DNA from: Gemmatimonadaceae bacterium
GTDB taxonomy: Bacteria > Gemmatimonadota > Gemmatimonadetes > Gemmatimonadales > Gemmatimonadaceae
DNA length: 64,000 nucleotides
Reading direction: 5' to 3'
NCBI GenBank assembly: GCA_025934775.1
Contig: JAICWO010000016.1
Coordinates: 1-64,000, forward strand
The notes under the pieces were generated by a model that was given only the letters and a program-made list of their open reading frames with translations, ran no database searches and was not told the origin of the DNA. A program made the translations under genes and the position numbers. This document shows positions 9,413 to 18,697 of this stretch, piece by piece. Numbering within the stretch: position 1 is the first letter of the stretch; every line of letters starts with the position of its first letter.

Positions 9413-9441
9413 AATCTACGTCGGCCGCCGCTCCTCGGCAA
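9413..9441 (-). promoter_or_regulatory. candidate promoter of the B12 operon
   Basis: TTGCCG (9436-9441) and TAGATT (9413-9418) on the minus strand are separated by 17 bp. They would start RNA near 9406, just before the riboswitch aptamer. The -10 overlaps the stop codon of the preceding gene. Confidence 0.42.
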
Positions 9442-10552
9442 GCGCGTCGGCAAGATCGCGCTTGAGCGCCTCGCGCGCGGCCTCGTAGTCGGCGCGCGCT
9501 GCCGCGTCGGGCGACGGCTCGCGCTCGAACGCTTCATCCAGCGTCGCGAGCTCGCGCAAAAAGAATTGTGAACGCGGCTCGGTGGGTGTCGCGCGCACGG
9601 GCTGCACACCGCGCACGCGCCAGCGGGGCCGCCGCGCAGCGACGACGAGCGCGACCGCCATCGCCGCGAGCACCGCGAGCCCAACGCCGAGGTAGACCTT
9701 CTGTCGCCCCGGGCCGACGATGCGCGGCACCGAGATCTGGAGCACCGTCGACGGCGCGAGGTCCTGTCCGAGAAAGCGGCGAAACGTGCGCCCCTCCGCG
9801 CTCACCGGCGCGACTTCGCGCATCTTCGCCCCGCTCAGCTTCGCGGTCGGCTCCTGCACGAGCACTTCCATCACGCTCGTGCTTCGCTCCACCGGGATCT
9901 CGAGGGGAAACGCCTCCTGCGGAAGCTCATAAGTAAACGCGAATTGCCGGATGCCGGGGCTCAGCGGTGCGAACAGCCCCACCGTGGATCCACTCTGTCG
10001 CACCGCGCCCGGCGCGATGTCGCCGCTCGTATTGAGCTGAAAGGCGGCCGCCGACGCCGGTAGATGCGCGGTCCACACCGGTGTGACGCTGTCGCGCGCC
10101 ACCGCGGTCACCGTGCTGTCGTTCTCGAGATCGAACACTTCCCCGACCGGACGGCGGCCGTTCGGCTGCGGCGCCCCGATCACCAGGTGCCGCCCGCCCA
10201 CCTTGATCGCCACCGGGCCGCTCGTCGTGTCGAACACGGTGATCGTCGCGTCGTCGCCGGTGACCACGGGTGCGCGGAGCGGCGCGGTGAAGTACGCGAT
10301 CCCGTCGTACGATGTCGATGCGAAGTAGATGGCCGCGCTGTCGCCGCTCACCGGATAGCGAATCGAGAACGCGCCGGTCGCGGTCGTGCGCGCGGAATCG
10401 ACCGGGCCCTGTCGGTCCGGACCGACGCGGTGCACGATCACCCACTGATTCGCGATCGGCTGCTGGCCGGTGCGCGTGCCGAGCACCACCCGGCCGTCGA
10501 TGCGATGCTGGCTCTGCGTCGAATCGCCGCGCTGCGTTCGCGGATCGATCAC
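9416..10552 (-). CDS. membrane-anchored protein with carboxypeptidase-regulatory-like N-terminus
   Basis: 378 residues from a GTG overlapping the bifunctional nuclease stop as GTGA. Residues about 15-100 look like a carboxypeptidase regulatory-like beta-sandwich (HRIDGRVVLGTRTG, TTATGAFSIRY). A beta-rich middle follows, then one membrane segment near residues 300-320 (YLGVGLAVLAAMAVALVVAA). A charged cytoplasmic tail with helical, Ala/Glu/Arg-rich sequence ends the protein. It has no recognisable signal peptide although the N-terminal domains look extracytoplasmic. Function unknown. It is last in a long compact gene chain. Confidence 0.72.
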   Translation of the reverse strand: MIDPRTQRGDSTQSQHRIDGRVVLGTRTGQQPIANQWVIVHRVGPDRQGPVDSARTTATGAFSIRYPVSGDSAAIYFASTSYDGIAYFTAPLRAPVVTGDDATITVFDTTSGPVAIKVGGRHLVIGAPQPNGRRPVGEVFDLENDSTVTAVARDSVTPVWTAHLPASAAAFQLNTSGDIAPGAVRQSGSTVGLFAPLSPGIRQFAFTYELPQEAFPLEIPVERSTSVMEVLVQEPTAKLSGAKMREVAPVSAEGRTFRRFLGQDLAPSTVLQISVPRIVGPGRQKVYLGVGLAVLAAMAVALVVAARRPRWRVRGVQPVRATPTEPRSQFFLRELATLDEAFEREPSPDAAARADYEAAREALKRDLADALAEERRPT

Positions 10553-11076
10553 GGGTTGAATTTGCCGAAGTCCTCGGGGCGCAGGTGCTCGAGATAACGC
10601 TTGAGCTCCTCGGCGTTCAACTCCTGCGGATCGATGCCCGCCTGCGGGCGACCCACGGCCTCGTCGCTCGACTCGTCGTCGTCCTCCTCCTCGGCGACCA
10701 CGAGCAGCGACTCCGCGGCGAAGATCGGCGCATCGAGCCGGAGCGCGATCGCGATCGCGTCCGATGGGCGTGAATCGATGCGCGCGACGGCGCCGTCGCG
10801 CTCGAGATGGAGCTCGCCGTAGTAGGTGTTGTTCTCGACGCGCGTGATCTGCACCCGGCGCAGCGCGGCGCCCATACCCAGGATGATGCTCTTGCACAGA
10901 TCGTGAGTGAGCGGCCGCGCGCGTTTCACGTTGTGCATCTGCGCCACGATCGATTGCGCCTCGGGCTCTCCAATCCAGATCGGCAGCAGCCGGGGGCCGT
11001 CCTTCTCCTGAAGGATGATGACGTACGTCTGCGTGCCCGGATCCATGCCGAGGCGCGATACGACAACTTCAATCAT
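10549..11076 (-). CDS. bifunctional nuclease family protein (DUF151)
   Basis: 175 residues. The DUF151/BFN domain fills residues 1-130: LLPIWIGEPEAQSI, RPLTHDL and IDSRPSDAIAIALR are hallmark segments. The family includes plant and bacterial proteins reported to have RNase/DNase activity, but many members are uncharacterised. The tail is acidic (EEEDDDESSDE) and ends in a charged segment, LKRYLEHLRPEDFGKF. It lies 3 bp after metK and overlaps the next gene by GTGA. Confidence 0.88.
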   Translation of the reverse strand: MIEVVVSRLGMDPGTQTYVIILQEKDGPRLLPIWIGEPEAQSIVAQMHNVKRARPLTHDLCKSIILGMGAALRRVQITRVENNTYYGELHLERDGAVARIDSRPSDAIAIALRLDAPIFAAESLLVVAEEEDDDESSDEAVGRPQAGIDPQELNAEELKRYLEHLRPEDFGKFNP

Positions 11077-11079
11077 GCT

Positions 11080-12261
11080 TCACCGGTCAGACCGCGCGGC
11101 GCGCGCGAGCGCGGCGGCGCGGTCGGTTCGCTCCCATGAGAACAACGTCATGCTCGACTTGCCCCGCCCCAACTTCTTTGGAGCGCGGCCGAAATGGCCG
11201 TACGCGGCGGTGGCCGAATAGATCGGCTTCCGCAGGTCGAGCGCGGCGATGATACCCCGTGGCGTGAGATCGAACACTTCGCGCACGGCGTTCATGATGT
11301 CGCGCTCGGGAACGACCGACGTGCCGAACGTATCGACCATGACGGAGACTGGTTCCGCGACACCGATCGCGTACGCCAATTGTACCTCGCAACGACGCGC
11401 GAGTTTCGCCGCGACGATGTTCTTGGCCACCCAGCGCGCCGCATAGCAGCCGGAACGATCCACTTTGGAGGGGTCTTTCCCGCTGAACGCGCCGCCGCCG
11501 TGCCGGCCCATGCCGCCGTACGTGTCGACGATGATCTTCCGGCCGGTCAGCCCCGCGTCGCCCTGCGGGCCGCCGATCACGAACCGGCCCGTGGGATTGA
11601 TGTGATAGTGAACCTTTCGCTCGCGCAGCTCGGGCGGGATCGCGGGCTCCACGACCTCGGCGATGATCGCGTCGCGAATCTTCTTCGTCGACACGTCGTC
11701 GTCGTGCTGCGTCGACACGACCACCGTGTCGACCGCGACGGGTTGCCTGTCTTCGTACACGACGGTGACTTGCGCCTTGCCGTCGGGGCGCAGCCAGCGG
11801 ATGTCGCCATCGCGCCGCCGCTTCGCGAGCAGCGCCGTGAGGCGGTGCGCGAGCACGATCGGCATCGGCATCAGCTCGTCCGTCTCGTCGGTCGCGTAGC
11901 CGAACATCATCCCCTGGTCGCCGGCCCCGCCCGTGTCCACACCCATCGCGATATCGGGCGATTGGCGATCGATCGTGCTGATCACCGCGCACGTCTTGCT
12001 GTCGAGCCCGAAGCTCGCGTCCGTGTACCCGATGCGCGCGATCGTCGCGCGCACGATATCCGGAATGTGCACGTACGTCGACGTCGTGATCTCACCCGCG
12101 ACGCACGCGAGTCCGGTGGTCACGAGCGTCTCGCATGCCACGCGCGCGCCGGCGTCGTCCGCGAGGATCGCGTCGAGCACCGCATCGGAGATCGCGTCGG
12201 CCACCTTGTCGGGGTGACCCTCGGTGACGGATTCGGATGTGAACAGATGCCGATCGTACAT
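11080..12261 (-). CDS. metK: S-adenosylmethionine synthetase
   Basis: 393 residues, normal length. Makes SAM from methionine and ATP in the cytoplasm. Visible: TEGHPDK with the catalytic His at 16, [12 protein letters not shown] (ATP-binding/K+ region), and [16 protein letters not shown] (P-loop-like). The gene sits 3 bp after ptsI and 3 bp before the DUF151 gene. No SAM riboswitch was seen, consistent with its internal place in a chain of overlapping genes. Confidence 0.97.
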   Translation of the reverse strand: MYDRHLFTSESVTEGHPDKVADAISDAVLDAILADDAGARVACETLVTTGLACVAGEITTSTYVHIPDIVRATIARIGYTDASFGLDSKTCAVISTIDRQSPDIAMGVDTGGAGDQGMMFGYATDETDELMPMPIVLAHRLTALLAKRRRDGDIRWLRPDGKAQVTVVYEDRQPVAVDTVVVSTQHDDDVSTKKIRDAIIAEVVEPAIPPELRERKVHYHINPTGRFVIGGPQGDAGLTGRKIIVDTYGGMGRHGGGAFSGKDPSKVDRSGCYAARWVAKNIVAAKLARRCEVQLAYAIGVAEPVSVMVDTFGTSVVPERDIMNAVREVFDLTPRGIIAALDLRKPIYSATAAYGHFGRAPKKLGRGKSSMTLFSWERTDRAAALARAARSDR

Positions 12262-12264
12262 GCG

Positions 12265-14010
12265 TTACACGTTCTCCACGAAGCCGGCCGCGGCGAGTCC
12301 GCGGCGGAGCTCCGCCTCGGACGCCGCCGCGGTATCCACGGCGAGCGCCGCGCCCGCCGCCTCCTCGGCAACGGCAACCGAGATGCCGCGCACGATGCGT
12401 TTTACCAGCGGCACCGAGCGCGGCGCGACACTGAGCTGCCGCACACCCAATCCGATCAACGCAAAAGCCATGAGCGGCTGCGATGCCATCTCGCCGCAGA
12501 CCGCGACCTCGAGATTATGCTCGATCGCCGTGTCCACCGTGCGCCGAATGAGACGGAGCACGGCCGGGTGCAGCGGTGTGAATCGCGTCGCCAGGTTCGC
12601 GTTGCCGCGATCGACGGCCAGCGTGTACTGCACGAGATCGTTCGTTCCGATGCTGAAGAAGTTCACGTCTCGGACGAACGAATCCGCCGCGACCGCGGCG
12701 GCGGGTGTCTCGATCATCACGCCGAGCGGCACGTCGCGGCGAAACTGTTCGCCGCGTGATTCGAGCGTGCGCGCCGCCTCGTCGAGCAGCGCGCGAGCGC
12801 TGCGCACTTCGTCCACCGTCACGACCAACGGGAGCATGACCCGAACGTCGCCGTGGACCGCCGCGCGCAGCAGTGCGCGAAGCTGCACGCCGAACAGCTC
12901 CGGCTGGTCGAGGCACATTCGAATCGCGCGCCAGCCAAGAAACGGGTTTGCCTCCGTGGCGTATCCGCCGACCGGCAGCTTGTCACCGCCGACGTCGAAC
13001 GTGCGGATGACGACCGGACGACCGCCAAACGCCTGCACCACGCGCCGGTAGGCGCGATACTGCTCCTCTTCGTCCGGCATGCTCGCGCGGCCCACGACGA
13101 GGAACTCGGTACGCATCAAGCCAACGCCCTCGGCGCCGCTCGTTGCCGCGAGCTCCGCTTCTTCGGGGAGATCCACGTTCGCGCGCAGGGTGATGCGAAC
13201 ACCGTCCGTGGTCACCGACTCCAAGCTCGAGAGATGCTTGAGCTCGACTTCGGCGAGCGCTTCCTGCCGCGCGCGCTCGCGATACGACTCGATGTCCCGA
13301 TGCGTCGGGTTGATCGCGAGCAAGCCGGTCGAGCCGTCGAGAATTGCCGTCTCGTGACCGCGAAGCTCTTCGGTGGCGTTTCGCAGCCCGACGATCGCCG
13401 GCAGGCCGAGGGAGCGCGCCAGAATCGCGACGTGTGACGTGCGCGTGCCGGCGTCCGTCGCGATCGCCGCGATCGCCTGGCGATCGAGCTGCACCGTGAG
13501 GCTTGGCGTGAGATCGTGCGTCACGATGATCGCGTTCGCGCCCTTCATCACGTCGACCGGATCGTGATCGGGGAGATTGAGCAGCAGCGTGAGCACGCGA
13601 ATCTCGACGTCCTTGAGGTCGCCCACGCGTTCGCGGAGCATGGGGTGCGCGGCGCGGCTGAACTTCTGACTCCACTCGAGCATCACGATCTCGAACGCCT
13701 TCTCGGCGCCGAGGTTCTGCCGAATCAGCGCTTCGACGGCCGAGATGAGCTCGGCGTCCTCGAGGATGGAACGCTGCACGTCGAAGATCGCCGCCTCCTG
13801 CGCGCCCGCGCGCTGCTCCACGCGATCGCGAATCTGGCGCAGCCGCACTTTCGCGCGATCGAACGCGTCGTGCAGACGCCTGATCTCGCCGTCGACCGCG
13901 TCGTCCGGAATGATGCGATGCCGGACCTCGGGAATCTCCCATCGGAGGAGATGCACGGGTCCCACCGCGATGCCGGGCGATGCCGGAATGCCGACGAGCT
14001 TTCGTTCCAC
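12265..14010 (-). CDS. ptsI: PTS enzyme I (PEP-protein phosphotransferase)
   Basis: 581 residues from a GTG that shares one base with the HPr stop (TAGTG). It transfers phosphate from PEP to HPr. The N-terminal HPr-binding and phosphohistidine domains carry the active His at 193 in GTRTSHVAILARSLG. The C-terminal PEP-binding barrel has EGVGLMRTEFL, IGTNDLVQYTLAVDR and the catalytic Cys at 505 in AVCGEMAS. All key residues are present and length is normal, so the enzyme should be active. Confidence 0.96.
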   Translation of the reverse strand: MERKLVGIPASPGIAVGPVHLLRWEIPEVRHRIIPDDAVDGEIRRLHDAFDRAKVRLRQIRDRVEQRAGAQEAAIFDVQRSILEDAELISAVEALIRQNLGAEKAFEIVMLEWSQKFSRAAHPMLRERVGDLKDVEIRVLTLLLNLPDHDPVDVMKGANAIIVTHDLTPSLTVQLDRQAIAAIATDAGTRTSHVAILARSLGLPAIVGLRNATEELRGHETAILDGSTGLLAINPTHRDIESYRERARQEALAEVELKHLSSLESVTTDGVRITLRANVDLPEEAELAATSGAEGVGLMRTEFLVVGRASMPDEEEQYRAYRRVVQAFGGRPVVIRTFDVGGDKLPVGGYATEANPFLGWRAIRMCLDQPELFGVQLRALLRAAVHGDVRVMLPLVVTVDEVRSARALLDEAARTLESRGEQFRRDVPLGVMIETPAAAVAADSFVRDVNFFSIGTNDLVQYTLAVDRGNANLATRFTPLHPAVLRLIRRTVDTAIEHNLEVAVCGEMASQPLMAFALIGLGVRQLSVAPRSVPLVKRIVRGISVAVAEEAAGAALAVDTAAASEAELRRGLAAAGFVENV

Positions 14011-14276
14011 TAGCGCTCCCCGAATCCGTTCGCGACGAGGCCGGCGAGCGCGTCGAGCGCATCGTCAGCATCTGGCCCGTCGGCGCGCAGTTGAATCGAC
14101 GACCCGCACTCCGCCGCGAGCATCATCACCCCCATGATACTCTTGCCGTTCACGTCGAGATCGTCTTTCACGATCGTGATCTCGCTCTGGAATTTGGACG
14201 CCACCTTCACGATCTCCGCCGCCGGTCGCGCGTGCAAGCCGTTCTTGTTGATAATCTGGACAGTCCGTTCGGGCAT
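14010..14276 (-). CDS. ptsH: HPr phosphocarrier protein
   Basis: 88 residues. The ATG at 14276 is preferred over an earlier in-frame start because it gives the family length and overlaps the IID stop as TAATG. His-15 in NGLHARPAAE accepts phosphate from enzyme I. Ser-46 in NGKSIMGVMML is the HPr-kinase target. Both sit at canonical numbers, so the protein can serve sugar phosphotransfer and also regulation by the kinase encoded 2.3 kb upstream in the same chain. Confidence 0.96.
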   Translation of the reverse strand: MPERTVQIINKNGLHARPAAEIVKVASKFQSEITIVKDDLDVNGKSIMGVMMLAAECGSSIQLRADGPDADDALDALAGLVANGFGER

Positions 14277-15058
14277 TAGCGGATCACCGAATAAAGGACG
14301 ACTGCGGCAAGCACGACCAGCGAGAGCCGCCATCCCTCGACGCGGCTCTGCAATCGCACGATGAGAAATGCACCGAGCGCGACGGCGATCAGCACGCCGC
14401 CGAGCAACGCCCGGCCCGGTCCGATGATGCGTCCGAGCGCGAGCGGAATCGCGATACCGGTCGCCAGGGCGGCAAGCCGGCCAATCTCCTGCGGGCCCTG
14501 CCGAAGCACCGGATTACCGAGCGCCGACGCGACGCGCAGTCCATGACTCCAACCGGTCTGCAAACCCCAGAAGCGCAGTCCGAGATGGCCGGCGTTGTAC
14601 AACACGAGGAAAAACACGACGACGGCCGCGGTGCTCGCGCCGGAGCCAAAGACGGCGAGCGACGCGAGAGAACAGAACGGCAGCCATCCCGCCCAGACGA
14701 GCCGATCCCCCACGCTCCCCAGCGGGCCGCAGAGCGCGGTGCGAAAACGCTCGATGCGCTCCGGCGCCTCGCCATCCAACTCGGCGCGCGCGAGCGCACC
14801 GACCGCGACCGACGCGAGGTAGGGATGCGCGTTGAAATACCGACTCTCCCGCGCGAGCGCTTGCTTGAACGCCGGCGCATGCACGCCGCCAGGAAGAAGG
14901 CGCAGCGCCGGCTCCATGCAGAAGCCGATGCCGTTCCCGAGCATCGTCTCGTAATTCCACGCGCCTTGAATCGCGAGAAGACGGAGCATCATCGCGAGTC
15001 GCGTGCGCACCGGGAGCACGGGTGCGGAAGTCGGGGCGGTTGGGCCGGCGGTGGTCAT
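14276..15058 (-). CDS. PTS mannose-family IID membrane component
   Basis: 260 residues. The N-terminal half has the IID pattern (LLAIQGAWNYETMLGNGIGFCMEP, given as QGAWNYETM and GIGFCMEP; then FNAHPYLASVAVGA and GPLGSVGDRL). The C-terminal half holds about four hydrophobic stretches. Together with IIC it forms the inner-membrane channel of mannose-family PTS transporters. The start overlaps the IIC stop as ATGA. The transported sugar cannot be read from sequence. Confidence 0.9.
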   Translation of the reverse strand: MTTAGPTAPTSAPVLPVRTRLAMMLRLLAIQGAWNYETMLGNGIGFCMEPALRLLPGGVHAPAFKQALARESRYFNAHPYLASVAVGALARAELDGEAPERIERFRTALCGPLGSVGDRLVWAGWLPFCSLASLAVFGSGASTAAVVVFFLVLYNAGHLGLRFWGLQTGWSHGLRVASALGNPVLRQGPQEIGRLAALATGIAIPLALGRIIGPGRALLGGVLIAVALGAFLIVRLQSRVEGWRLSLVVLAAVVLYSVIR

Positions 15059-15738
15059 CGCGCGAAGAGAAGAAAGAGACCGCCAGCGAGACCGCCGACG
15101 AAGAACCACCGCGCGCCGGGTGTGGAGTGGAACAGTTTCCAGGCCGCACCGCCCGCGACGCTCGCCGCGATCGCGACGACGATCGCACGCGACACGCGCG
15201 CGTCGATCGTCCAGAGATGTACGCACGCGTTCGCGATCGGCGCGAGCACGAGGTAGGCGATCGCCGTGAGCACCGCGCCGCGCGCGAAGTCGGCGGTCAT
15301 GCCGAGCAGTTGGAGCGACACGACGGCACCGCGGGCGCCGGCGTCGAGCGCGGGACGCCGCGCGGCGGCCCACACCGCGTTCCGACGACGCAGCTTCACC
15401 ATCGTCCAGCCGCCGATCCACGTCGTGGCCAGCGCCGCGAGCATCGCGAGCACCATCGAGCCCGGTGGATGATCGGGATGCGACGCGAAGATCGCCCCGC
15501 CAACGACGGACGCCGACCCCCATTCCGGATATCGCGAAGCGCCGAACGGCAGCGTCTCGAGCGCGATCAGCTCGAGCGCCGCGCCGACCAGCAGTCCACT
15601 CGCGGCGTTGCCGATCAATGCGCCGGCCAGCGTCGCGGCGACGAGCGGCCGCGAGATCATCGCCTGCGGAAAACTCACGACGTCGAGGCCGAGCAGGCCG
15701 CCGAGCAGCGCGAGTGGAATGAGGTCGAGCACGATCAT
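15055..15738 (-). CDS. PTS mannose-family IIC membrane component
   Basis: 227 residues with multiple membrane segments. Family features: LGLDVVSFPQAMISRPLVAATLAGALIGN (short pieces DVVSFPQ and SRPLVAATLAG) and GASRYPEWGSASVVGGAI. It forms the channel with IID. ATGA overlaps join it to IIB upstream and IID downstream, which suggests tightly coupled translation of the transporter subunits. It is at the short end for the family. Confidence 0.88.
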   Translation of the reverse strand: MIVLDLIPLALLGGLLGLDVVSFPQAMISRPLVAATLAGALIGNAASGLLVGAALELIALETLPFGASRYPEWGSASVVGGAIFASHPDHPPGSMVLAMLAALATTWIGGWTMVKLRRRNAVWAAARRPALDAGARGAVVSLQLLGMTADFARGAVLTAIAYLVLAPIANACVHLWTIDARVSRAIVVAIAASVAGGAAWKLFHSTPGARWFFVGGLAGGLFLLFAR

Positions 15739-16220
15739 TCTTCGACCCCGGCGAGCAGGCTCTCGAGCGGAATCGGCCGGGCGCCGGGAACATCCTGCGA
15801 CGTGACGCGCACGCCGCCCGCGGCCAACGCGCGGAGCTCCTGCTCTTCCTGCGGTGTGAGGAACACGTAGCGAACCCGCTGCACGCGACCGGGGCGTGCG
15901 TGGAGCCCGCCCACGTTCACCGCGTCCACGTGCGCCTGCTCGGCGATCCGGCGCATCGTCTCGATGTTGCCGGTGAGCAGGATGCCTTTGCGCGGATCGC
16001 TGCGGTACTTCGGCAGCTCGCGAACGGCGTCCTCCACCGTATTGAAATAGACCTCCATGTTGGGCGGCACGCCCATGCGATAGAGCTCTTGCTCCCAGTC
16101 GCTCGTCGCGACGGAATCGTCGACGAGGACGATGAAGCCGACGTCGAGCGGCTGTCCCCATCCCACGACGACCTGGCCATGGATCAGGCGATCGTCGATG
16201 CGATAGAGCAGCAGCGTCAC
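15735..16220 (-). CDS. PTS mannose/fructose/sorbose-family IIB component
   Basis: 161 residues from a GTG overlapping the IIA stop (GTGA). The active site YRIDDRLIHGQVVVGW has the phosphorylated His at 14. The rest fits the soluble IIB domain (VDDSVATSDWEQELYRM, LLTGNIETMRRI). It takes phosphate from IIA and gives it to the sugar during transport. Confidence 0.92.
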   Translation of the reverse strand: MTLLLYRIDDRLIHGQVVVGWGQPLDVGFIVLVDDSVATSDWEQELYRMGVPPNMEVYFNTVEDAVRELPKYRSDPRKGILLTGNIETMRRIAEQAHVDAVNVGGLHARPGRVQRVRYVFLTPQEEQELRALAAGGVRVTSQDVPGARPIPLESLLAGVEE

Positions 16221-16627
16221 GCGCTGCCTCCATGCGCCGTGACCGCCGCGCGCCCGCGCTCGGCGGCGTGGCGGGCCGCGCCCACGGGATCGACGCCATC
16301 AGAGAACACGAAATCGAGCAGCATCGGAAGGTTCGCGCCGGCGACGAGCAGGGCGTTCGGCATCCCGCGCAGAATGCGGCGCGACGCCATCGTGCAGCTC
16401 CCCGCCTGCAGGTCGGTGAAGATCACGCGGATTCCCTCCTCCGCCATGCGATCGCGCAGCAGGTCCTCGATCGCCTCGACGCCGAGCTTGTGTACCGCGA
16501 TCGGGATCAGCTGCCCGCCGCGGCCGGTGATCTGCTCCACGGCCGACACCAGGCCGGCGCCGAACTCGCCGTGGCCGGCGACGATCGCGCGCGGCGGATC
16601 GGCCGGTGCCTTCGCTTCGTCACTCAT
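16217..16627 (-). CDS. PTS mannose-family IIA component
   Basis: 136 residues. VAGHGEFGAGLVSAVEQITG places the phosphorylated His at 19. VIFTDLQAGSCTMASRRIL corresponds to the family's TDL-G-S segment. A separate IIA domain takes phosphate from HPr~P. It overlaps hprK by 8 bp and IIB by GTGA. This class of IIA can also act as a regulatory output in some proteobacteria; the sequence does not decide that here. Confidence 0.9.
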   Translation of the reverse strand: MSDEAKAPADPPRAIVAGHGEFGAGLVSAVEQITGRGGQLIPIAVHKLGVEAIEDLLRDRMAEEGIRVIFTDLQAGSCTMASRRILRGMPNALLVAGANLPMLLDFVFSDGVDPVGAARHAAERGRAAVTAHGGSA

Positions 16628-17591
16628 TGTCTTCTTGCAGGTATCGCCGAACGTCGGTCTTGCCGCGCATCTGCCGCATCAAGCGTTCGTTGAAGCGCTC
16701 CGCCGGATCGATCCCGCTGTATTTGAGAAGGTGATTCATCGCGATGACTTCCGCGATGACGGTGATGTTCTTCCCCGGATTGAGCGGCACGCGGACCTTG
16801 GGGACTTCGACGTCGAGAATCGTCGTCGTTTCCGCCTCGAGGCCCGTGCGGTCGACGGGGGCGTCGTGGTTCCACTCCTCGAGCTGCACCACGACCTCGA
16901 GCCGCTTCTGCTGGCGCACGGCGCGAATGCCGAAGACGGACGGAATGTCGACCAGCCCCACGCCGCGAATCTCCATGTGGTGCCGCTGCAGCTCGTGCCC
17001 CCGGCCAATGAGCACGTCCCCGCCCCGCCGCTTCACGATCACCAGATCGTCCGCGACGAGCCGGTGCCCGCGCTCCACCAGGTCGAGCACACATTCTGAT
17101 TTTCCAATACCACTTTTACCAACGAACAACAGGCCCACGCCGAACACGTCGGAGAGCGAGCCGTGCAGGTTCGTCGTCGGCGAGAATTCGTCCTCGAGCC
17201 ACGGCTTGATGCGCGTGTAGAACTCGTGGGTCTTGAGCGTCGACGTCAGCAGCGCCACGCCGGCCTGCGAGGCGAACGTCACGAGATCCGGGCCGGGCTG
17301 CTGCCCTTTCGTGATCACGACGCACGGCATCGGAAACGAGAAGAACGCCGCCAGCCGCTCGTGGCGCGTGTCCGGATCGAGCGACTTGAGATAGGTGATC
17401 TCCGTCTCGCCCAACACCTGGACGCGCCGCGACGGAAAGCGCTCCATGTAGCCGGCGAGCACGAGCCCCGGGCTCGACGCGTTCGGGCTCTCGATCACGC
17501 GATCGAGACCGTCCGTGCCGGCGACGTGCTGCAGCTCGAGCGCCCGCTGCATCCGCTCGAGCATGTGGCCGACGGTGAGCTTCTGGGTCAT
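16620..17591 (-). CDS. hprK: HPr kinase/phosphorylase
   Basis: 323 residues. It phosphorylates and dephosphorylates HPr at Ser-46. Walker A GKSGIGKS is at 158-165, His-143 lies in NLHGSL, and the HPrK signature region includes EIRGVGLVDIPSVFG with downstream contacts LNPGKNIT. The start overlaps the glycosyltransferase stop as ATGA. The P-loop is encoded by about eleven consecutive A/T-ending codons (17095-17135), very unlike the rest of the gene. Confidence 0.95.
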   Translation of the reverse strand: MTQKLTVGHMLERMQRALELQHVAGTDGLDRVIESPNASSPGLVLAGYMERFPSRRVQVLGETEITYLKSLDPDTRHERLAAFFSFPMPCVVITKGQQPGPDLVTFASQAGVALLTSTLKTHEFYTRIKPWLEDEFSPTTNLHGSLSDVFGVGLLFVGKSGIGKSECVLDLVERGHRLVADDLVIVKRRGGDVLIGRGHELQRHHMEIRGVGLVDIPSVFGIRAVRQQKRLEVVVQLEEWNHDAPVDRTGLEAETTTILDVEVPKVRVPLNPGKNITVIAEVIAMNHLLKYSGIDPAERFNERLMRQMRGKTDVRRYLQEDNE

Positions 17592-18697
17592 GCCGGCGCC
17601 GCCCCGTTCACGATGCGTTCGAGGTGGCGCTCCGTTTCGTCGGCCGCGCGCTGCCACGTGAACGTCTCGGCGAAGCGGCGTGCCTCCGTCCCGAGCCGCA
17701 CGACGAGCTCGCGCGACTCGGCGATGCGACGCATGGCGGCCCCCATCGCGGCCACATCGCCGTGCGGCACGAGATAGCCGGTTGCGCCGTCGACGACGGA
17801 CTCGCGGATGCCCGGCGAGTTGGAGGCGACGACCGGGGTCGCGCAGGCGGCAGCTTCGAGATTCGTGATGCCCCAGCCCTCTTTGGGTGACGCGAAGACC
17901 AGCGCCCACGCGCGGCGCAGCAGCGCGAGCTTCTCCGACTCCGAGATGCGCCCAAGAAACCGCACGCGTTGGCCGAGGTCAAGCGATCGCGCGAGCGCCT
18001 CGAGCTCCGGCCGATAGTCGCCCGCGCCGGCGATCTCGAGCGTCGCCTCGGGAACCGCCATCGCGGCGAACGCGCGAATGACGAAATGCACTCCCTTGTA
18101 CTTCTTGAGACGCCCGAGATAGGCGAATACCGGCGCGGCGGCGCGGGCGGAGGCATCCGGCGTGTACGCGACGGTGTCGATCCCGGGATAGATGACCTCG
18201 ATGTTCCGCCGCGGAATGCCGCGTCCGGCGAGATCCTCCGCGGTGCTCTCGCTGATCGCCTCGAACGGCACATCGCGGTAGGCGCGGCCGAGCGGCCGTT
18301 CGGAGAGCCAGACGACCGACGCGAGCGGCGGCGCGAGCTCCTGAAAGACCGTCGACCCGAACAGATGCGGGACGAGCGCCATCGTGCGGCGCGCGCCCCA
18401 GCGCGGCGTGTAGAGCGGGATCTTGTTCACGTCCTCGACGAGGACGTCGGCCCAGCCGTTGAGATTTCTCTTATAGTATCGATGTGCTACTAATGGAAAA
18501 GTGTGCCGCGTCCCCGCGCGGTGGACGTCGATCCCGTCGAGGGTGGCGCGCGGCGGACAGTCGGGCCAGCCGCCGCACAGGAGCTTGATCTCGTGGCCGC
18601 GCGCCGCGAGGCGTCCGAAGATCTCGTGCAGGTGAATCTCCGCGCCACCGGCAAGCGGGTTCTCCCGGTCCTGCCAGTTCACGAGGAGCACGCGCAC
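17588..18697 (-). CDS. GT4-family glycosyltransferase
   Basis: 369 residues from a GTG sharing a base with the nusB stop (TAGTG). GT-B fold: N-terminal VRVLLVNWQDRENPLAGGAE with GGAE for acceptor binding, then VFAYLGRLKKYKGVHFV and PKEGWGITNLEAAACATPVVAS, the nucleotide-sugar binding EX7E region. It probably adds a sugar to a surface glycan, lipid or small molecule. Donor and acceptor are unknown, and no other glycan genes are nearby. A patch of A/T-ending codons including TTA and AGA lies at 18467-18510. Confidence 0.85.
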   Translation of the reverse strand: MRVLLVNWQDRENPLAGGAEIHLHEIFGRLAARGHEIKLLCGGWPDCPPRATLDGIDVHRAGTRHTFPLVAHRYYKRNLNGWADVLVEDVNKIPLYTPRWGARRTMALVPHLFGSTVFQELAPPLASVVWLSERPLGRAYRDVPFEAISESTAEDLAGRGIPRRNIEVIYPGIDTVAYTPDASARAAAPVFAYLGRLKKYKGVHFVIRAFAAMAVPEATLEIAGAGDYRPELEALARSLDLGQRVRFLGRISESEKLALLRRAWALVFASPKEGWGITNLEAAACATPVVASNSPGIRESVVDGATGYLVPHGDVAAMGAAMRRIAESRELVVRLGTEARRFAETFTWQRAADETERHLERIVNGAAPA

